From Candidatus Agathobaculum pullistercoris (GTDB lineage: Bacteria > Bacillota > Clostridia > Oscillospirales > Butyricicoccaceae): a stretch of 64,000 bases of DNA. The position numbers were made by a program, and so were the translations under genes. The stretch is taken from contig DXFS01000101.1 in NCBI GenBank assembly GCA_019114345.1, positions 1 to 64,000 of the forward strand, written 5' to 3'. Under the pieces are notes generated by a model. The model made no database searches. It saw nothing but the letters and a program-made list of their open reading frames with translations, and had not been told where the DNA came from. Below, piece by piece: positions 28,815-38,107 of the stretch (within the stretch, counting starts at the first letter, position 1; every line of letters starts with the position of its first letter).

Positions 28815-30016
28815 TGCATTTCCTCCAATACCGCGCGGATGCGCTTTGCCGCAGCGGCGGTTTTGCCGTGTGCCGCGCCGCGCGACACCACACCCGCGGT
28901 CAGCCCCCCGCCCTCGCATACAGCGGGGAAGAAAAAGGTGGATTCCGCCGCGCAGTCCGCCACGCTGCACGGGATGACGCGCTCTGCGCAGTCCTGCGCG
29001 ATGCTGTGGTTGACCGCGCGGTTGTTTGTCGCCGCGACTGCCAGAAAAGCCCCCGAAAGATCGCTTTTCTCGTAGCCGCGGCAGTGGGTCAGGCCGACAC
29101 CCGCCTTGTCCTCGGGCGCGATGACAACCACCTCTGCGCCGAAGCGCCGCAGCACCCCGATACGCCGCGCGGCGATCATACCCGCGCCGACTACCACGCA
29201 TTTTTTGCCCGCAAGCGACACGAACAGCGGAAAGCGCGGCAAATTTTCCTCCTGCGCCTTCTCAGATTCGGCCAGTCCGAGCTTGTCCGCGAGATACGCC
29301 TGCATCTCCTCAAGCGTGCGTCCGGTCTCCGCGCGCGGCCGCGCGATGACCAGCACGGTTGCCCCCACCTCGCGCGCGGCGGACAGCTTTTCCGCGAACC
29401 CGCCGGACGCGCCCGTGTCCTTGGTGACCAGGATATCCGCGCCCGTCTGCCGCAGAAGCGCTGCGTTCATCTCGTGCGAAAACGGCCCCTGCATGGCGAT
29501 AAGGTGCGCGCCCGCAAAGCCGAGCGCCTCGCACTTTTGCAGCACGGACGCGGTCGCCAGCACGCGCGGATACAGCCGCTCGCGCCAGTTTTCAACCGCC
29601 GTGTACGCCTCCAGCTCCTTGCTGCCGGTCGTCAGCAGCGCCTTGCCCGGATGCGCGTTCAGCCACGCGACCGCGGCCGCCGTATCCGGCACGGTCTCGC
29701 AGCCGTCGCTTTCAGTCGCGGGGCGGAGCAGGCGCTCATACTGCGCGCCGGTCCGGGCGCAGGCCGCGCGCAGGTTGTCGGTCACGGCCGCGGCGTAGGG
29801 GTGGGTCGCGTCGATCAGCAGCGTGTCCGCATCCAGCCGCGCGGCGATCTCCGCTGTGTCCAGCCGCCCCTCGTGCACGGTGACGCCGTCCATCGGCTCC
29901 ATCACCGCCGCGCCGTATTCGGTCGCAACGTAGACATCCGCCCGCGCGCCGCGCGCGGACAAGAAGCGGCACAGCGCATGCCCCTCGCTCGTGCCGGAGA
30001 AAACGGCCAGCTTCAT
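28811..30016 (-). CDS. Fusion: precorrin-6A reductase (CbiJ/CobK) + precorrin-2 dehydrogenase (SirC/CysG-N)
   Basis: N-term MKLAVFSGTSEGHALCRFLSARGARADVYVATEYG...DATHPYAAAVTDN (CobK family); C-term FPLFVSLAGKKCVVVGAGMIAARRIGVLRRFGAEVVVIAPE...VAATNNRAVN (SirC). Confidence 0.9.
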   Translation of the reverse strand: MKLAVFSGTSEGHALCRFLSARGARADVYVATEYGAAVMEPMDGVTVHEGRLDTAEIAARLDADTLLIDATHPYAAAVTDNLRAACARTGAQYERLLRPATESDGCETVPDTAAAVAWLNAHPGKALLTTGSKELEAYTAVENWRERLYPRVLATASVLQKCEALGFAGAHLIAMQGPFSHEMNAALLRQTGADILVTKDTGASGGFAEKLSAAREVGATVLVIARPRAETGRTLEEMQAYLADKLGLAESEKAQEENLPRFPLFVSLAGKKCVVVGAGMIAARRIGVLRRFGAEVVVIAPEDKAGVGLTHCRGYEKSDLSGAFLAVAATNNRAVNHSIAQDCAERVIPCSVADCAAESTFFFPAVCEGGGLTAGVVSRGAAHGKTAAAAKRIRAVLEEMQ

Positions 30017-30741
30017 ACGCCCCGGTACCCCCGCGGCGTGACCATGCGGCCATTCACCACGCGCGTACGGCTGTTGCCGACAAACACGGTGGTCAGCATA
30101 TCGACCGTGGTGTCGCGCAGCGCGCCGAGCGTGGTCAGCGTGTATTCCTCGCCCTCGCGGCCGATGTTGCGCACAAGGCCGCACACGGTTTCGGGCGGCT
30201 GCGTCTCGAGCAGAATGTCGCACGCGCGCCGCAGATGATCGGTACGCTTTTTGCTCGCCGGGTTATAGAGTGCAATGCAGAAATCGCCCTGCGCCGCGCC
30301 GCGCAGTCGCTGCTCGATTACCTCCCACGGGGTGAGCAGGTCGGAGAGCGACACGCACGCAAAGTCGCACGTCATGGGCGAACCGAGCACCGCGCCGCCC
30401 GAGCAGGCCGCCGTGATGCCGGGGATGACCTCGACCTCGATCTCCGGATCGTTTTCGCACACCTCGAGCAGCAGGCCCGCCATGCCGTACACGCCCGCGT
30501 CGCCGGACGAGACGACCGCGACCGTCTTGCCCTGCTTTGCGAGGTCGCGCGCCGCGGTGCAGCGGTCGACCTCCTTGGTCATGCCGGTCTGCACGCGTTC
30601 CTTGCCCTCGATCAGGTTTCCGATCAGATCGAGATACAGGCCATAGCCCGCCACGCAGTCGCATTTCTCAAGCGCGCGCACCGCGCGCAGCGTCATCTGT
30701 TCCTCTCCGCCCGGCCCAATGCCGATGCAATACAGCTTCAT
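30013..30741 (-). CDS. cbiH: Precorrin-3B C17-methyltransferase
   Basis: KLYCIGIGPGGEEQMTLRAVRALEKCDCVAGYGLYLDLI; VVSSGDAGVYGMAGL; ALYNPASKKR. Confidence 0.95.
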   Translation of the reverse strand: MKLYCIGIGPGGEEQMTLRAVRALEKCDCVAGYGLYLDLIGNLIEGKERVQTGMTKEVDRCTAARDLAKQGKTVAVVSSGDAGVYGMAGLLLEVCENDPEIEVEVIPGITAACSGGAVLGSPMTCDFACVSLSDLLTPWEVIEQRLRGAAQGDFCIALYNPASKKRTDHLRRACDILLETQPPETVCGLVRNIGREGEEYTLTTLGALRDTTVDMLTTVFVGNSRTRVVNGRMVTPRGYRGV

Positions 30742-31940
30742 CTGCCGCTCCCCTTTCTCATATGTGCCAGGCACGCCGCAAGATGCTCGGCGTCCACCAG
30801 TTCTTTCATGCCACCCAGCAGCAGATCCACGGTTTTATTGACCGCGAGCTCGGCCAGCCCGTCCAGATCGCCGTCCTCGTGCAGGCCGCTGTAGGCGTGG
30901 TCGTAGTGCAGGCGCGCCAGCGCCTCGTCCTTGACCGCCGCGATCAGCGGCAGCGCCTGCCGGTAGCCGTACCATTCGTAAAACGCCTGCTCCTCCTCGC
31001 CGAGGATGCGCATGGCGACTTCGCGCGCCTCCGCATTATAGTCGCCGAGGTCGCCCAGATCGTCCAGATTGAGCAGGCGCACGCGGCCGTCCTCCCCGAC
31101 CGCCTGCTCGATGTCGCGCGGCATAGCGAGGTCGAGCAGCAGGCGCGGCGGGTTTTGCATTGCCGCGACCTGTTCGGCAGTCAGGGTGAAATGCGGGCTG
31201 GTCGTCGCGCTGACCGCGAGGTCCGCGCCGTCCAACACCTCGCAGCGCGTGTCATACGGCCAAGTATCGCACCCCGCGGGCACGACGGTCTCGCCGTGGT
31301 GGTAGCTGCGCAGGGTCACGGTGACCGCGCAGCCCTGCGCCCGCAGGGTGGAGGCCGCAAGGCGGCCCATCTCGCCGTTTCCGATCACGACCGCACGCTT
31401 GCCCTCGAGCGAGCCGAAAAACTGCGCCGCGCGCCGCGCGCCGACCTCGGCCGCGGACGCGGGCACGCCGGTCAGCCTTGTCTCAGTGCGCACGCGCTTG
31501 CCCGCCGTGACCGCGCGCCGGAACATCGTGTCCAGCACAGCGTCCACGGTCTTTGCCTCGCGCGCGAGCGCCACCGCGCCCTTGACCTGCGAGACGATCT
31601 GGTCGTCGCCGAAAATCTGACTCTCCAGCCCGGCGGCGACCTGCATCAGATGATGTACGGCGTTCTCCCCGGTGCGCGTGATGCTGTAGCCGCGGTATTC
31701 CGCCGCGTCAAAGCCCGCCGCCTCGGCCAGCACCGCGAGCGCGTCGAGCTGAGTGCCCTCTGCGCCGTGCAGATACAGTTCAGTCCGGTTGCAGGTCGCG
31801 AGCAGCACACAGCCCTGCACGCCTTTCTGCGCCGCAATGCACGGCAGCAGCGCCTGCACCTGCCCGCGCACCAGTGAGACCGCCTCACGCTTTTCCAGCG
31901 GCGCATGCACAAAGTCAATACCCGTCATACACAGATCCAC
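30738..31940 (-). CDS. hemA: Glutamyl-tRNA reductase
   Basis: GCVLLATCNRTELYLHG; GLESQIFGDDQIVSQVKGA; LLLDLAMPRDIE. Confidence 0.96.
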   Translation of the reverse strand: MDLCMTGIDFVHAPLEKREAVSLVRGQVQALLPCIAAQKGVQGCVLLATCNRTELYLHGAEGTQLDALAVLAEAAGFDAAEYRGYSITRTGENAVHHLMQVAAGLESQIFGDDQIVSQVKGAVALAREAKTVDAVLDTMFRRAVTAGKRVRTETRLTGVPASAAEVGARRAAQFFGSLEGKRAVVIGNGEMGRLAASTLRAQGCAVTVTLRSYHHGETVVPAGCDTWPYDTRCEVLDGADLAVSATTSPHFTLTAEQVAAMQNPPRLLLDLAMPRDIEQAVGEDGRVRLLNLDDLGDLGDYNAEAREVAMRILGEEEQAFYEWYGYRQALPLIAAVKDEALARLHYDHAYSGLHEDGDLDGLAELAVNKTVDLLLGGMKELVDAEHLAACLAHMRKGSGR

Positions 31941-31967
31941 AACAGCAATCCTCCAAAAATCCTCTTG

Positions 31968-32990
31968 TCACGCAAATGTCACGCGGAAGTCCCGCGCCGC
32001 GAGCGCCACGGTCACGCCGTCCCGCGCGGTCTTGCGGCAGAGCAGCCTGCCGCCGCCCGCCGCGCACACCGCCGCGCGCTCGCATACGTTATCCACCCCC
32101 ACGGTCTCCGCAACAAAGGCGGACGGGGTGAAATCCCCCGCGGCCTGCCGCAGCGCTTCCGCCGAAAAGGTGGTCAGCGCAAGGCCGTGCGTTTGGCAGA
32201 ACAACAGCAGCCCCGGCTCGTCTTTCTTGATGTCAATGCTCGCCGCGCCGCATACCGCTGTGGGCGGCACGCCCGTGGCTTCGAGCACCTCCTGCATCGC
32301 GGTTTCAATCTTTTCTGCGCCCGTCCCCCGGCGGCAGCCGATGCCGACGTACACGATGCGCGGCACGAGATGCAGGGTATGCGCAAACGGCACGACCTTT
32401 GTGTCAAACCCGATCACAAAGCCGCTCTCCGCGTCCGCGTTCAGGCTGATGTGCGCGGGCAGCCGCCCGTCCACCGGGAAATCCGACCGCACGCCCACGG
32501 TCTCGCCGCGCAGCAGCGCGCCGGACACATATTTGATGTGCGGCGGGTCAAACACCGCGCAGCCGTTGTCCCTGGCCCAGTTGTCGACCGCGAACACGTC
32601 GCGCCCGTCGGTCGCGGTCGTGACGACCGCCTGCGCGCCGAGGCCGTCCGCCAGCCGCTCGGCCAGCGCGTTCGCGCCGCCCAAATGCCCGGACAGCAGC
32701 GGGATGACGAATTTACCCGCCTCGTCGATCACAATGACCGCCGGGTCATACGCCTTGCCCGCGAGGTAGGGCGCGACCGCGCGCACCGCGATGCCCGCCG
32801 CGCCCACGAATACGATCAGGTCACAGTCCACCATCGCCTGCTGCGCAAAGCGCGAAAGCGAGGTGCCGGAGAGCGACGGGTCGACCGTGCGGGCATACCG
32901 CTCGGTGAGAAAGTCCGGCAGCAGCGCCGCGGCCCTCGCCGCCGTGCGCGCGCCGACTTCGGTAAAGGACACGAACTTCGCGTGCTTCAT
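31968..32990 (-). CDS. cbiG: Cobalt-precorrin-5A hydrolase
   Basis: LIVFVGAAGIAVRAVAPYLAGKAYDPAVIVIDEAGKFVIPLLSGHLGGAN; VYVGIGCRRGTG. Confidence 0.94.
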   Translation of the reverse strand: MKHAKFVSFTEVGARTAARAAALLPDFLTERYARTVDPSLSGTSLSRFAQQAMVDCDLIVFVGAAGIAVRAVAPYLAGKAYDPAVIVIDEAGKFVIPLLSGHLGGANALAERLADGLGAQAVVTTATDGRDVFAVDNWARDNGCAVFDPPHIKYVSGALLRGETVGVRSDFPVDGRLPAHISLNADAESGFVIGFDTKVVPFAHTLHLVPRIVYVGIGCRRGTGAEKIETAMQEVLEATGVPPTAVCGAASIDIKKDEPGLLLFCQTHGLALTTFSAEALRQAAGDFTPSAFVAETVGVDNVCERAAVCAAGGGRLLCRKTARDGVTVALAARDFRVTFA

Positions 32991-33742
32991 TTGCTCGCCT
33001 CGCGGAACCCGGTCGTAAACGCCGGGTCATACAGCTTGGAGCGGTCGTACTCGTCGCCCAGAAAGCCGCCGACCGTGATGAGCGCGGTCTTGGTCACGCC
33101 CTCGCGCTTTGCCGCCTCGGCCAGCCCCGCGACCGTCGTGCGGATGACCTTTTCATCCGGCCAGGTCGCCTTGTAGACGATCGCCGCCGGGGTCTCAGGC
33201 GCATAGCCGCCCGCGATCAGCCGCTGGGACAGCTTTTCGAGCTGCCCCGCGGACAGGAAGATCACCATGGTCGCGCCGTGCGCGGCGAGCGACTCGATCT
33301 GCTCCTTTTCCGGCACCGGGGTGCGCCCCTCCATGCGGGTCAGGATGACCGTCTGGCTGACGTTCGGCAGGGTGTACTCGGCTTTGAGCGCCGCAGCCGC
33401 GCCGCAGAACGAGGACACGCCCGGGCAGACCTCATAGGGCAGTCCCAGTTTGTCCAGCTCGTCCATCTGCTCACGGTGCGCGCCGTAGACGCACGGGTCG
33501 CCCGTGTGCAGCCGCACGACGGTCTTGCCCGCCTGCGCCGCGGGCGCCATGACCGCGATGACCTCTTCGAGCGTCATCCTGGCGCTGTCGTAGACCTCGC
33601 ACCCTTCTTTTTTATAATCCAGCAGCGCGGGGTTGACCAGCGAGCCGGCATAGACGATCACGTCCGCCTCGCCGAGCAGTTTTGCGCCGCGCACGGTGAT
33701 CAGGTCGGGTGCGCCCGAGCCTGCGCCGACAAAGTAGATCAT
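32987..33742 (-). CDS. cbiF: Cobalt-precorrin-4 methyltransferase
   Basis: MIYFVGAGSGAPDLITVRGAKLLGEADVIVYAGSLVNPALL; VRLHTGDPCVYGAHREQMD. Confidence 0.95.
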   Translation of the reverse strand: MIYFVGAGSGAPDLITVRGAKLLGEADVIVYAGSLVNPALLDYKKEGCEVYDSARMTLEEVIAVMAPAAQAGKTVVRLHTGDPCVYGAHREQMDELDKLGLPYEVCPGVSSFCGAAAALKAEYTLPNVSQTVILTRMEGRTPVPEKEQIESLAAHGATMVIFLSAGQLEKLSQRLIAGGYAPETPAAIVYKATWPDEKVIRTTVAGLAEAAKREGVTKTALITVGGFLGDEYDRSKLYDPAFTTGFREASK

Positions 33743-34431
33743 GCCTGTCCCTCCTTCACGAGAATGATGGAAAAATAACCGGTCGGGTCGTCCATTGTCG
33801 AAAGATCGGTCACAATGCGCTGTCCTTCCATGCCGCAGCGCTCAACGAGCGCCGCGTTTTGCAGCTGCCCGCGCGCAGCCAGCTTGTCGCGCACCTCGAG
33901 GATGGACTTTCCCGCCTTCATCAGCACCTTGCTGCCCGCGAGGTCCAGCCCCTCGTCCACCGCGCCGTGCGACGCGGGGATGATGTGCAGCATCTCGCCG
34001 TCCTCGCACAGGGCGCGGCCGAGCGCGGCCGCCGCCGCGCAGAAGGACGGAACGCCGGGCACCAGCTCGGTCTCATATCCGCGCGCAGCCACGCGCCTTA
34101 CCACATACCAGCAGGTCGAGTAGACCGTCGGGTCGCCGAGCGTCAAAAACGCGACGTCCTTGCCCTCGTCCAGCAGCGCGCAGATCTCATCCGCGGCGCG
34201 GTCGTGGCTCGCGTCCCGCGCGGCCTTGTCGCGCGTCATCGGCATGTCACAGTGCAGCACCGGCTTGTCCCCGATGTATTCCGCCGCAATGGTCAGCGCG
34301 GCTTGGTCGCCCGCTCCCGACTGCGGCACCGCGACGACCGCACATTCCCGGATCACGCGGATGGCTTTGGCGGTCAGCAGCTCGGGGTCGCCCGGGCCGA
34401 CGCCCACGCCATACAGTTTTGCTTTGCTCAT
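33739..34431 (-). CDS. cbiL: Precorrin-2 / cobalt-factor II C20-methyltransferase
   Basis: KLYGVGVGPGDPELLTAKAIRVI; FLTLGDPTVYSTCWYVV; VPGVPSFCAAAAALGRAL. Confidence 0.95.
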   Translation of the reverse strand: MSKAKLYGVGVGPGDPELLTAKAIRVIRECAVVAVPQSGAGDQAALTIAAEYIGDKPVLHCDMPMTRDKAARDASHDRAADEICALLDEGKDVAFLTLGDPTVYSTCWYVVRRVAARGYETELVPGVPSFCAAAAALGRALCEDGEMLHIIPASHGAVDEGLDLAGSKVLMKAGKSILEVRDKLAARGQLQNAALVERCGMEGQRIVTDLSTMDDPTGYFSIILVKEGQA

Positions 34432-35564
34432 TTGCTTTCCCTCAACCTTTCGCACAGCGCCATCGCTCCGGGCGACTGCGCCAGAATGCCGTATTTTGCT
34501 GTAAACAGAATAAACTCCACATGCCCGCGGCCGCGCAGCCGCAGGGCAAGGCGTTTTTCGATCTCGCTTTCAATGCGCGCGAGCACGGGTTCGCGCAGGT
34601 TTTCCCGGTCGAGCAGCTCGATGCACGCATCCACCGAGATGGACTGCATCAGCCCCTCGAGTATGTCCCGCCCCGCGCCGCAGAGCGCCGCGTGCGCGGT
34701 GAAGATCTCCTGCCTGCCGTCCGCGACCGAGGAATGCGTGTTCATCACGCCCGCGGCGAGCTTGACCAGCTTGCCCGCGTGCCCCACCAGCAGGATATCA
34801 TCGAACCCGCGGAACACCGCGTGGTCGAGCGCCTCGCCGATGAAGTTGGAGCACTTGACCGCCTTTTCGAGATCCAGCCCGAGCGTGTCCCGCGCGAAGT
34901 CCGCACCGTAGTTGCCCGGGCACAGGAAGGCGGTGCGCTGGCCGCCCGCGTACAGGCTGTCCAGCTCGAGCAGGATGGTGTCCACCAGCGCCTTTTCGCT
35001 CATCGGCTCGACAATGCCGCTTGTCCCGAGGATGGACAGCCCGCCGACCACGCCGAGATGCTCGTTATAGGTCTGTCTGGCCAGTTCCTCGCCGTTTTCC
35101 GCCGAGATGATAACCGAAAAGCCGCCCGTGTAGCCGCATTCTCGCGCGGCGCGCCCAAGCGCCGCCGTGATCTGCGCGCGCGGGCCGGGGTTGATTGCCG
35201 CCGCGCCCACCGGCATGGCAAGCCCAGGCCGGGTCACGAGGCCGACGCCCGCACCGCCGTCGATGGCCACGCCCGGTTCCGCGCGGCACACGGTCGCCGA
35301 GATGCCCACGCCGTTTGTGATATCCGGGTCGTCGCCCGCATCCTTGCGCACTGTGCAGACCGCCGCGTCCCCGTCCAGGTGCGGCTGCTCGACCGGCAGG
35401 GTGAAGGTCAGGCCGCCCGGCGTCTCCATCCAGAGCGCGGCGGGTGCTTTGCCGGTCAGGAGCAGCAGCGCCGCCGCCTCAGCGGCTGCCGCCGCGCAGG
35501 TGCCGGTCGTCAAGCCGCGACGCAGCGCCTGTCCGCCGTGGTAGGCGATATGTTGATTTTGCAT
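34428..35564 (-). CDS. cbiD: Cobalt-precorrin-5B (C1)-methyltransferase
   Basis: LRRGLTTGTCAAAAAEAAALLL; KDAGDDPDITNGVGISATV; LVGHAGKLVKLAAGVMNTHS. Confidence 0.95.
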   Translation of the reverse strand: MQNQHIAYHGGQALRRGLTTGTCAAAAAEAAALLLLTGKAPAALWMETPGGLTFTLPVEQPHLDGDAAVCTVRKDAGDDPDITNGVGISATVCRAEPGVAIDGGAGVGLVTRPGLAMPVGAAAINPGPRAQITAALGRAARECGYTGGFSVIISAENGEELARQTYNEHLGVVGGLSILGTSGIVEPMSEKALVDTILLELDSLYAGGQRTAFLCPGNYGADFARDTLGLDLEKAVKCSNFIGEALDHAVFRGFDDILLVGHAGKLVKLAAGVMNTHSSVADGRQEIFTAHAALCGAGRDILEGLMQSISVDACIELLDRENLREPVLARIESEIEKRLALRLRGRGHVEFILFTAKYGILAQSPGAMALCERLRESK

Positions 35565-35707
35565 TGCGGCTGTCTCCTTTCCGGGCTGTGGTTTTGTTTC
35601 TCACAGGCGTGAGACACCTCTGCCGCCCCATCTGTGTATTTCCACCAGCCCTGGGCAAACGGTGGAAAAGGCAAGGCGGCTCCGTCTGTTCCGCCCTGCC
35701 TCCACAC

Positions 35708-36040
35708 CTATTGCTTCTGTTCTTTTTCGCGGATGGCCTCCTGCTTTTTCCGCTCGACGAACCGGCCGAGGAAAAACGCGATCACGCCCACACCGACGCC
35801 GGTCTGCACGCAGAACAGCAGGCTTTCCAGCTCGCCCGGCACTTCGCCGCCGAGCAGTTGCTCGAACACCGGCGTAAACCACGGCTCGTATTCCTCACCC
35901 GTGATCTCCGCCACCTTGACGCTGCCTGCGTCGTCCGAGCCCCCGAACTCTGCGCCGCGCAGCGTGAGAACGGGCGTGACGATCAACGCCACGCACAGCA
36001 ACAGCAGTACAATGACAATCGCTTTATTCTTTTTGGTCAT
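35708..36040 (-). CDS. cbiN: Cobalt transport protein
   Basis: Short two-TM protein with EYEPWFTPVFEQLLGGEVPGELESLLFCVQTGVGVGVIAFFLG, follows cbiM. Confidence 0.9.
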   Translation of the reverse strand: MTKKNKAIVIVLLLLCVALIVTPVLTLRGAEFGGSDDAGSVKVAEITGEEYEPWFTPVFEQLLGGEVPGELESLLFCVQTGVGVGVIAFFLGRFVERKKQEAIREKEQKQ

Positions 36041-36043
36041 GTC

Positions 36044-36787
36044 TCACGCCTCCTCAAAACCGACCGCGCGCAGCTCGGGCCGCGCATAGGATTCGAGCGC
36101 GATCATGATGATGACCGTCAGCACGCCTTCGAGCACCGCAAGCGGCAGCTGCGTCGGCGCGAACACGCCGAGGAACTCAATGACCGAACCCAGCACGCCG
36201 CCCGTCGCGGACGGATAGGCCACCGCCAGCTGTACGCTGGTCACGCAGTAGGTGAGCAGATCACCCAGCGCCGCGGCGAGGAACACGGATACCATTTTAT
36301 TGACTTTAAGCTTGTGGCACAGCTTGTAGATGCCATACGAAACAAACGGGCCGGCGATCGCCATGGAGAAGGTGTTCGCGCCCAGCGTGGTCAGGCCGCC
36401 GTGCGCGAGCAAAACCGCCTGGAACACCAGCACAATCACGCCCAGGATGGATACCGCGCTCGGTCCGAACAGGATCGCGCCCAGGCCGGTGCCGGTCATA
36501 TGCGAGCACGAGCCGGTGACCGACGGGATCTTGAGCGACGAGATCACGAAGATGAACGCGCCTGCCATCGCGATCAGCGTGATCGAGCGGCGGTCGTGCG
36601 CGACCGTCTTTTTGATCGAAAAGTAGCCCGCGAGCAAAAAGGGCAGCGCGATCACACCCCACAAAATGCACATGGACGGAGGCAGGAAGCCCTCCATGAT
36701 GTGCATCGCCCCCGCCATCGGCAGCGCGCCGCACAAAAGCGCCGCGCACGCCGTCAGGCGCACCAGTTTCCGTTGTCTTGCCGTCAT
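36044..36787 (-). CDS. cbiM: Cobalt transport protein (substrate-binding/permease)
   Basis: [25 protein letters not shown]; signal-like N-terminus; cbiN follows. Confidence 0.95.
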   Translation of the reverse strand: MTARQRKLVRLTACAALLCGALPMAGAMHIMEGFLPPSMCILWGVIALPFLLAGYFSIKKTVAHDRRSITLIAMAGAFIFVISSLKIPSVTGSCSHMTGTGLGAILFGPSAVSILGVIVLVFQAVLLAHGGLTTLGANTFSMAIAGPFVSYGIYKLCHKLKVNKMVSVFLAAALGDLLTYCVTSVQLAVAYPSATGGVLGSVIEFLGVFAPTQLPLAVLEGVLTVIIMIALESYARPELRAVGFEEA

Positions 36788-36859
36788 TTTTCTTTTCTCC
36801 TTTCCTGCCCTTTGGGATGGGCACCGCGGCACGGTACGCCGTACCATGCCCAGAATGTA

Positions 36860-36902
36860 AAAACGCCGCATCCGTGTGCTTCCCACGCACCGGACCGGCG
36901 TT
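36860..36902 (-). terminator. Intrinsic terminator between riboswitch and cbiM (putative expression platform)
   Basis: Minus strand AACGCCG-g-TCCG-GTGC...GCAC-a-CGGA-tg-CGGCGTTTTT. Confidence 0.75.
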
Positions 36903-36980
36903 CAGCCTGCGCCCCCTTCCTTGGGGAAACGCACCCTGCACACCGGCCATCTCTCGTGACCGCTATGCGCTTCCGTTCAA

Positions 36981-37142
36981 AAAGGCAGGTTTTCTGGCTC
37001 GGGTATCATCGTCTTCCGGTCGGCCTTCCCAGTTTCCCAGTGACCATTTATGTGACCTCGGACTCTTCCCTTACAGCGGCGGGACCGCAGGGGACTTGCA
37101 CCCCTTTCCCTATTACCCTGCCGGAGAAATGGCAGGCACCTT
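36981..37142 (-). ncRNA. Cobalamin riboswitch
   Basis: Minus strand GGTGCCTGCC...AATAGGGAAAGGGGTGCAAGTCCCCTGCGGTCCCGCCGCTGTAAGGG...GGTCACTGGG...GACGATGATACCCGAGCCAGAAAACCTGCC matches the B12 riboswitch consensus. Confidence 0.93.
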
Positions 37143-37177
37143 TTTGTATCCGGCAAGCTGCCGGAAGAAGTAATTTC

Positions 37178-37205
37178 ATTATAACATGCGCCGGGTCGCT
37201 GTCAA
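37178..37205 (-). promoter_or_regulatory. Consensus sigma-70 promoter for riboswitch-cbiM transcript
   Basis: Minus strand TTGACA - 16 nt - TATAAT. Confidence 0.85.
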
Positions 37206-37255
37206 CAGCGGCCCGGCGTTTTGCATAGGATTCTGCAAAAAAGTACAAAATCCTC

Positions 37256-38092
37256 CTAAACTGTTTGCACCCCCAGCATCGCTTCCAAGTCTGCAAGTGT
37301 TCTGGGACAGGCTGCGCTTTTTCTGACCAGTCCCCGGCTGCGCAGCAGGTCGAATACCCCGAGCATCGCGGGCGGTTTGAGATGCGCACGGTGCAGGGTC
37401 TCCGTATCACGGAACACCGTTTCCGGCACGCCGTCCGCGATCACCCGCCCGCCCGCGAACACAACCGCGCGCGTTGCCCAGCGGAAGGCGAAATCCATGT
37501 CGTGCGTCGAGATGACAAGCGTCCGCCCCTCATCGGACAGGCGGGCGAGCACCGCCTCCAGCCGGTCCTCCCCCGCGGGGTCGAGCGAAGCCGCCGGCTC
37601 GTCAAACAAAATGATCTCGCTCTCCATCGCGAGAATGTCCGCGATGGTCACACGCTTTTTCTCCCCGCCGGACAACTCATGCGGCGGGCGCTCGCGGAAC
37701 GCCTGCAAATCCATATAGTCCAGCGCATGATCCACGCGCCGCACGACCTCGTCCTTCGGCAGGCGCAGGTTCATCGGTCCGAAGGACACTTCAGCCGCGA
37801 CGGTCGAGGCGATGATCTGGTCGTCCGCATTCTGGAATACGATGCCCGCGCGCTCACACAGGCGTTTGCGCGTCTTTTTGCCGACCGGCTCTCCATCCAG
37901 CAGTATTTCGCCGCGCTCCGGCGTGAGAACACCGTTCAGGCACAGAAAAAACGTGGACTTGCCCGCGCCGTTCGGGCCGAGCACTGCAATGCGCTCGCCT
38001 GCGTAAATATTAAGGGACACGCCATCCAGCGCGTTCCCCTTCCCGTCGTAAGAAAAATACAAACTCTTTGCCTGCAAAACCGGCTGTTCCAT
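37256..38092 (-). CDS. cbiO: Cobalt ECF transporter ATPase
   Basis: VLGPNGAGKSTFFLCLNGVL Walker A; LSGGEKKRVTIADILAMESEIILFDEPAASLDP. Confidence 0.95.
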   Translation of the reverse strand: MEQPVLQAKSLYFSYDGKGNALDGVSLNIYAGERIAVLGPNGAGKSTFFLCLNGVLTPERGEILLDGEPVGKKTRKRLCERAGIVFQNADDQIIASTVAAEVSFGPMNLRLPKDEVVRRVDHALDYMDLQAFRERPPHELSGGEKKRVTIADILAMESEIILFDEPAASLDPAGEDRLEAVLARLSDEGRTLVISTHDMDFAFRWATRAVVFAGGRVIADGVPETVFRDTETLHRAHLKPPAMLGVFDLLRSRGLVRKSAACPRTLADLEAMLGVQTV

Positions 38093-38107
38093 CCCTTCCC
38101 CTCCCCT

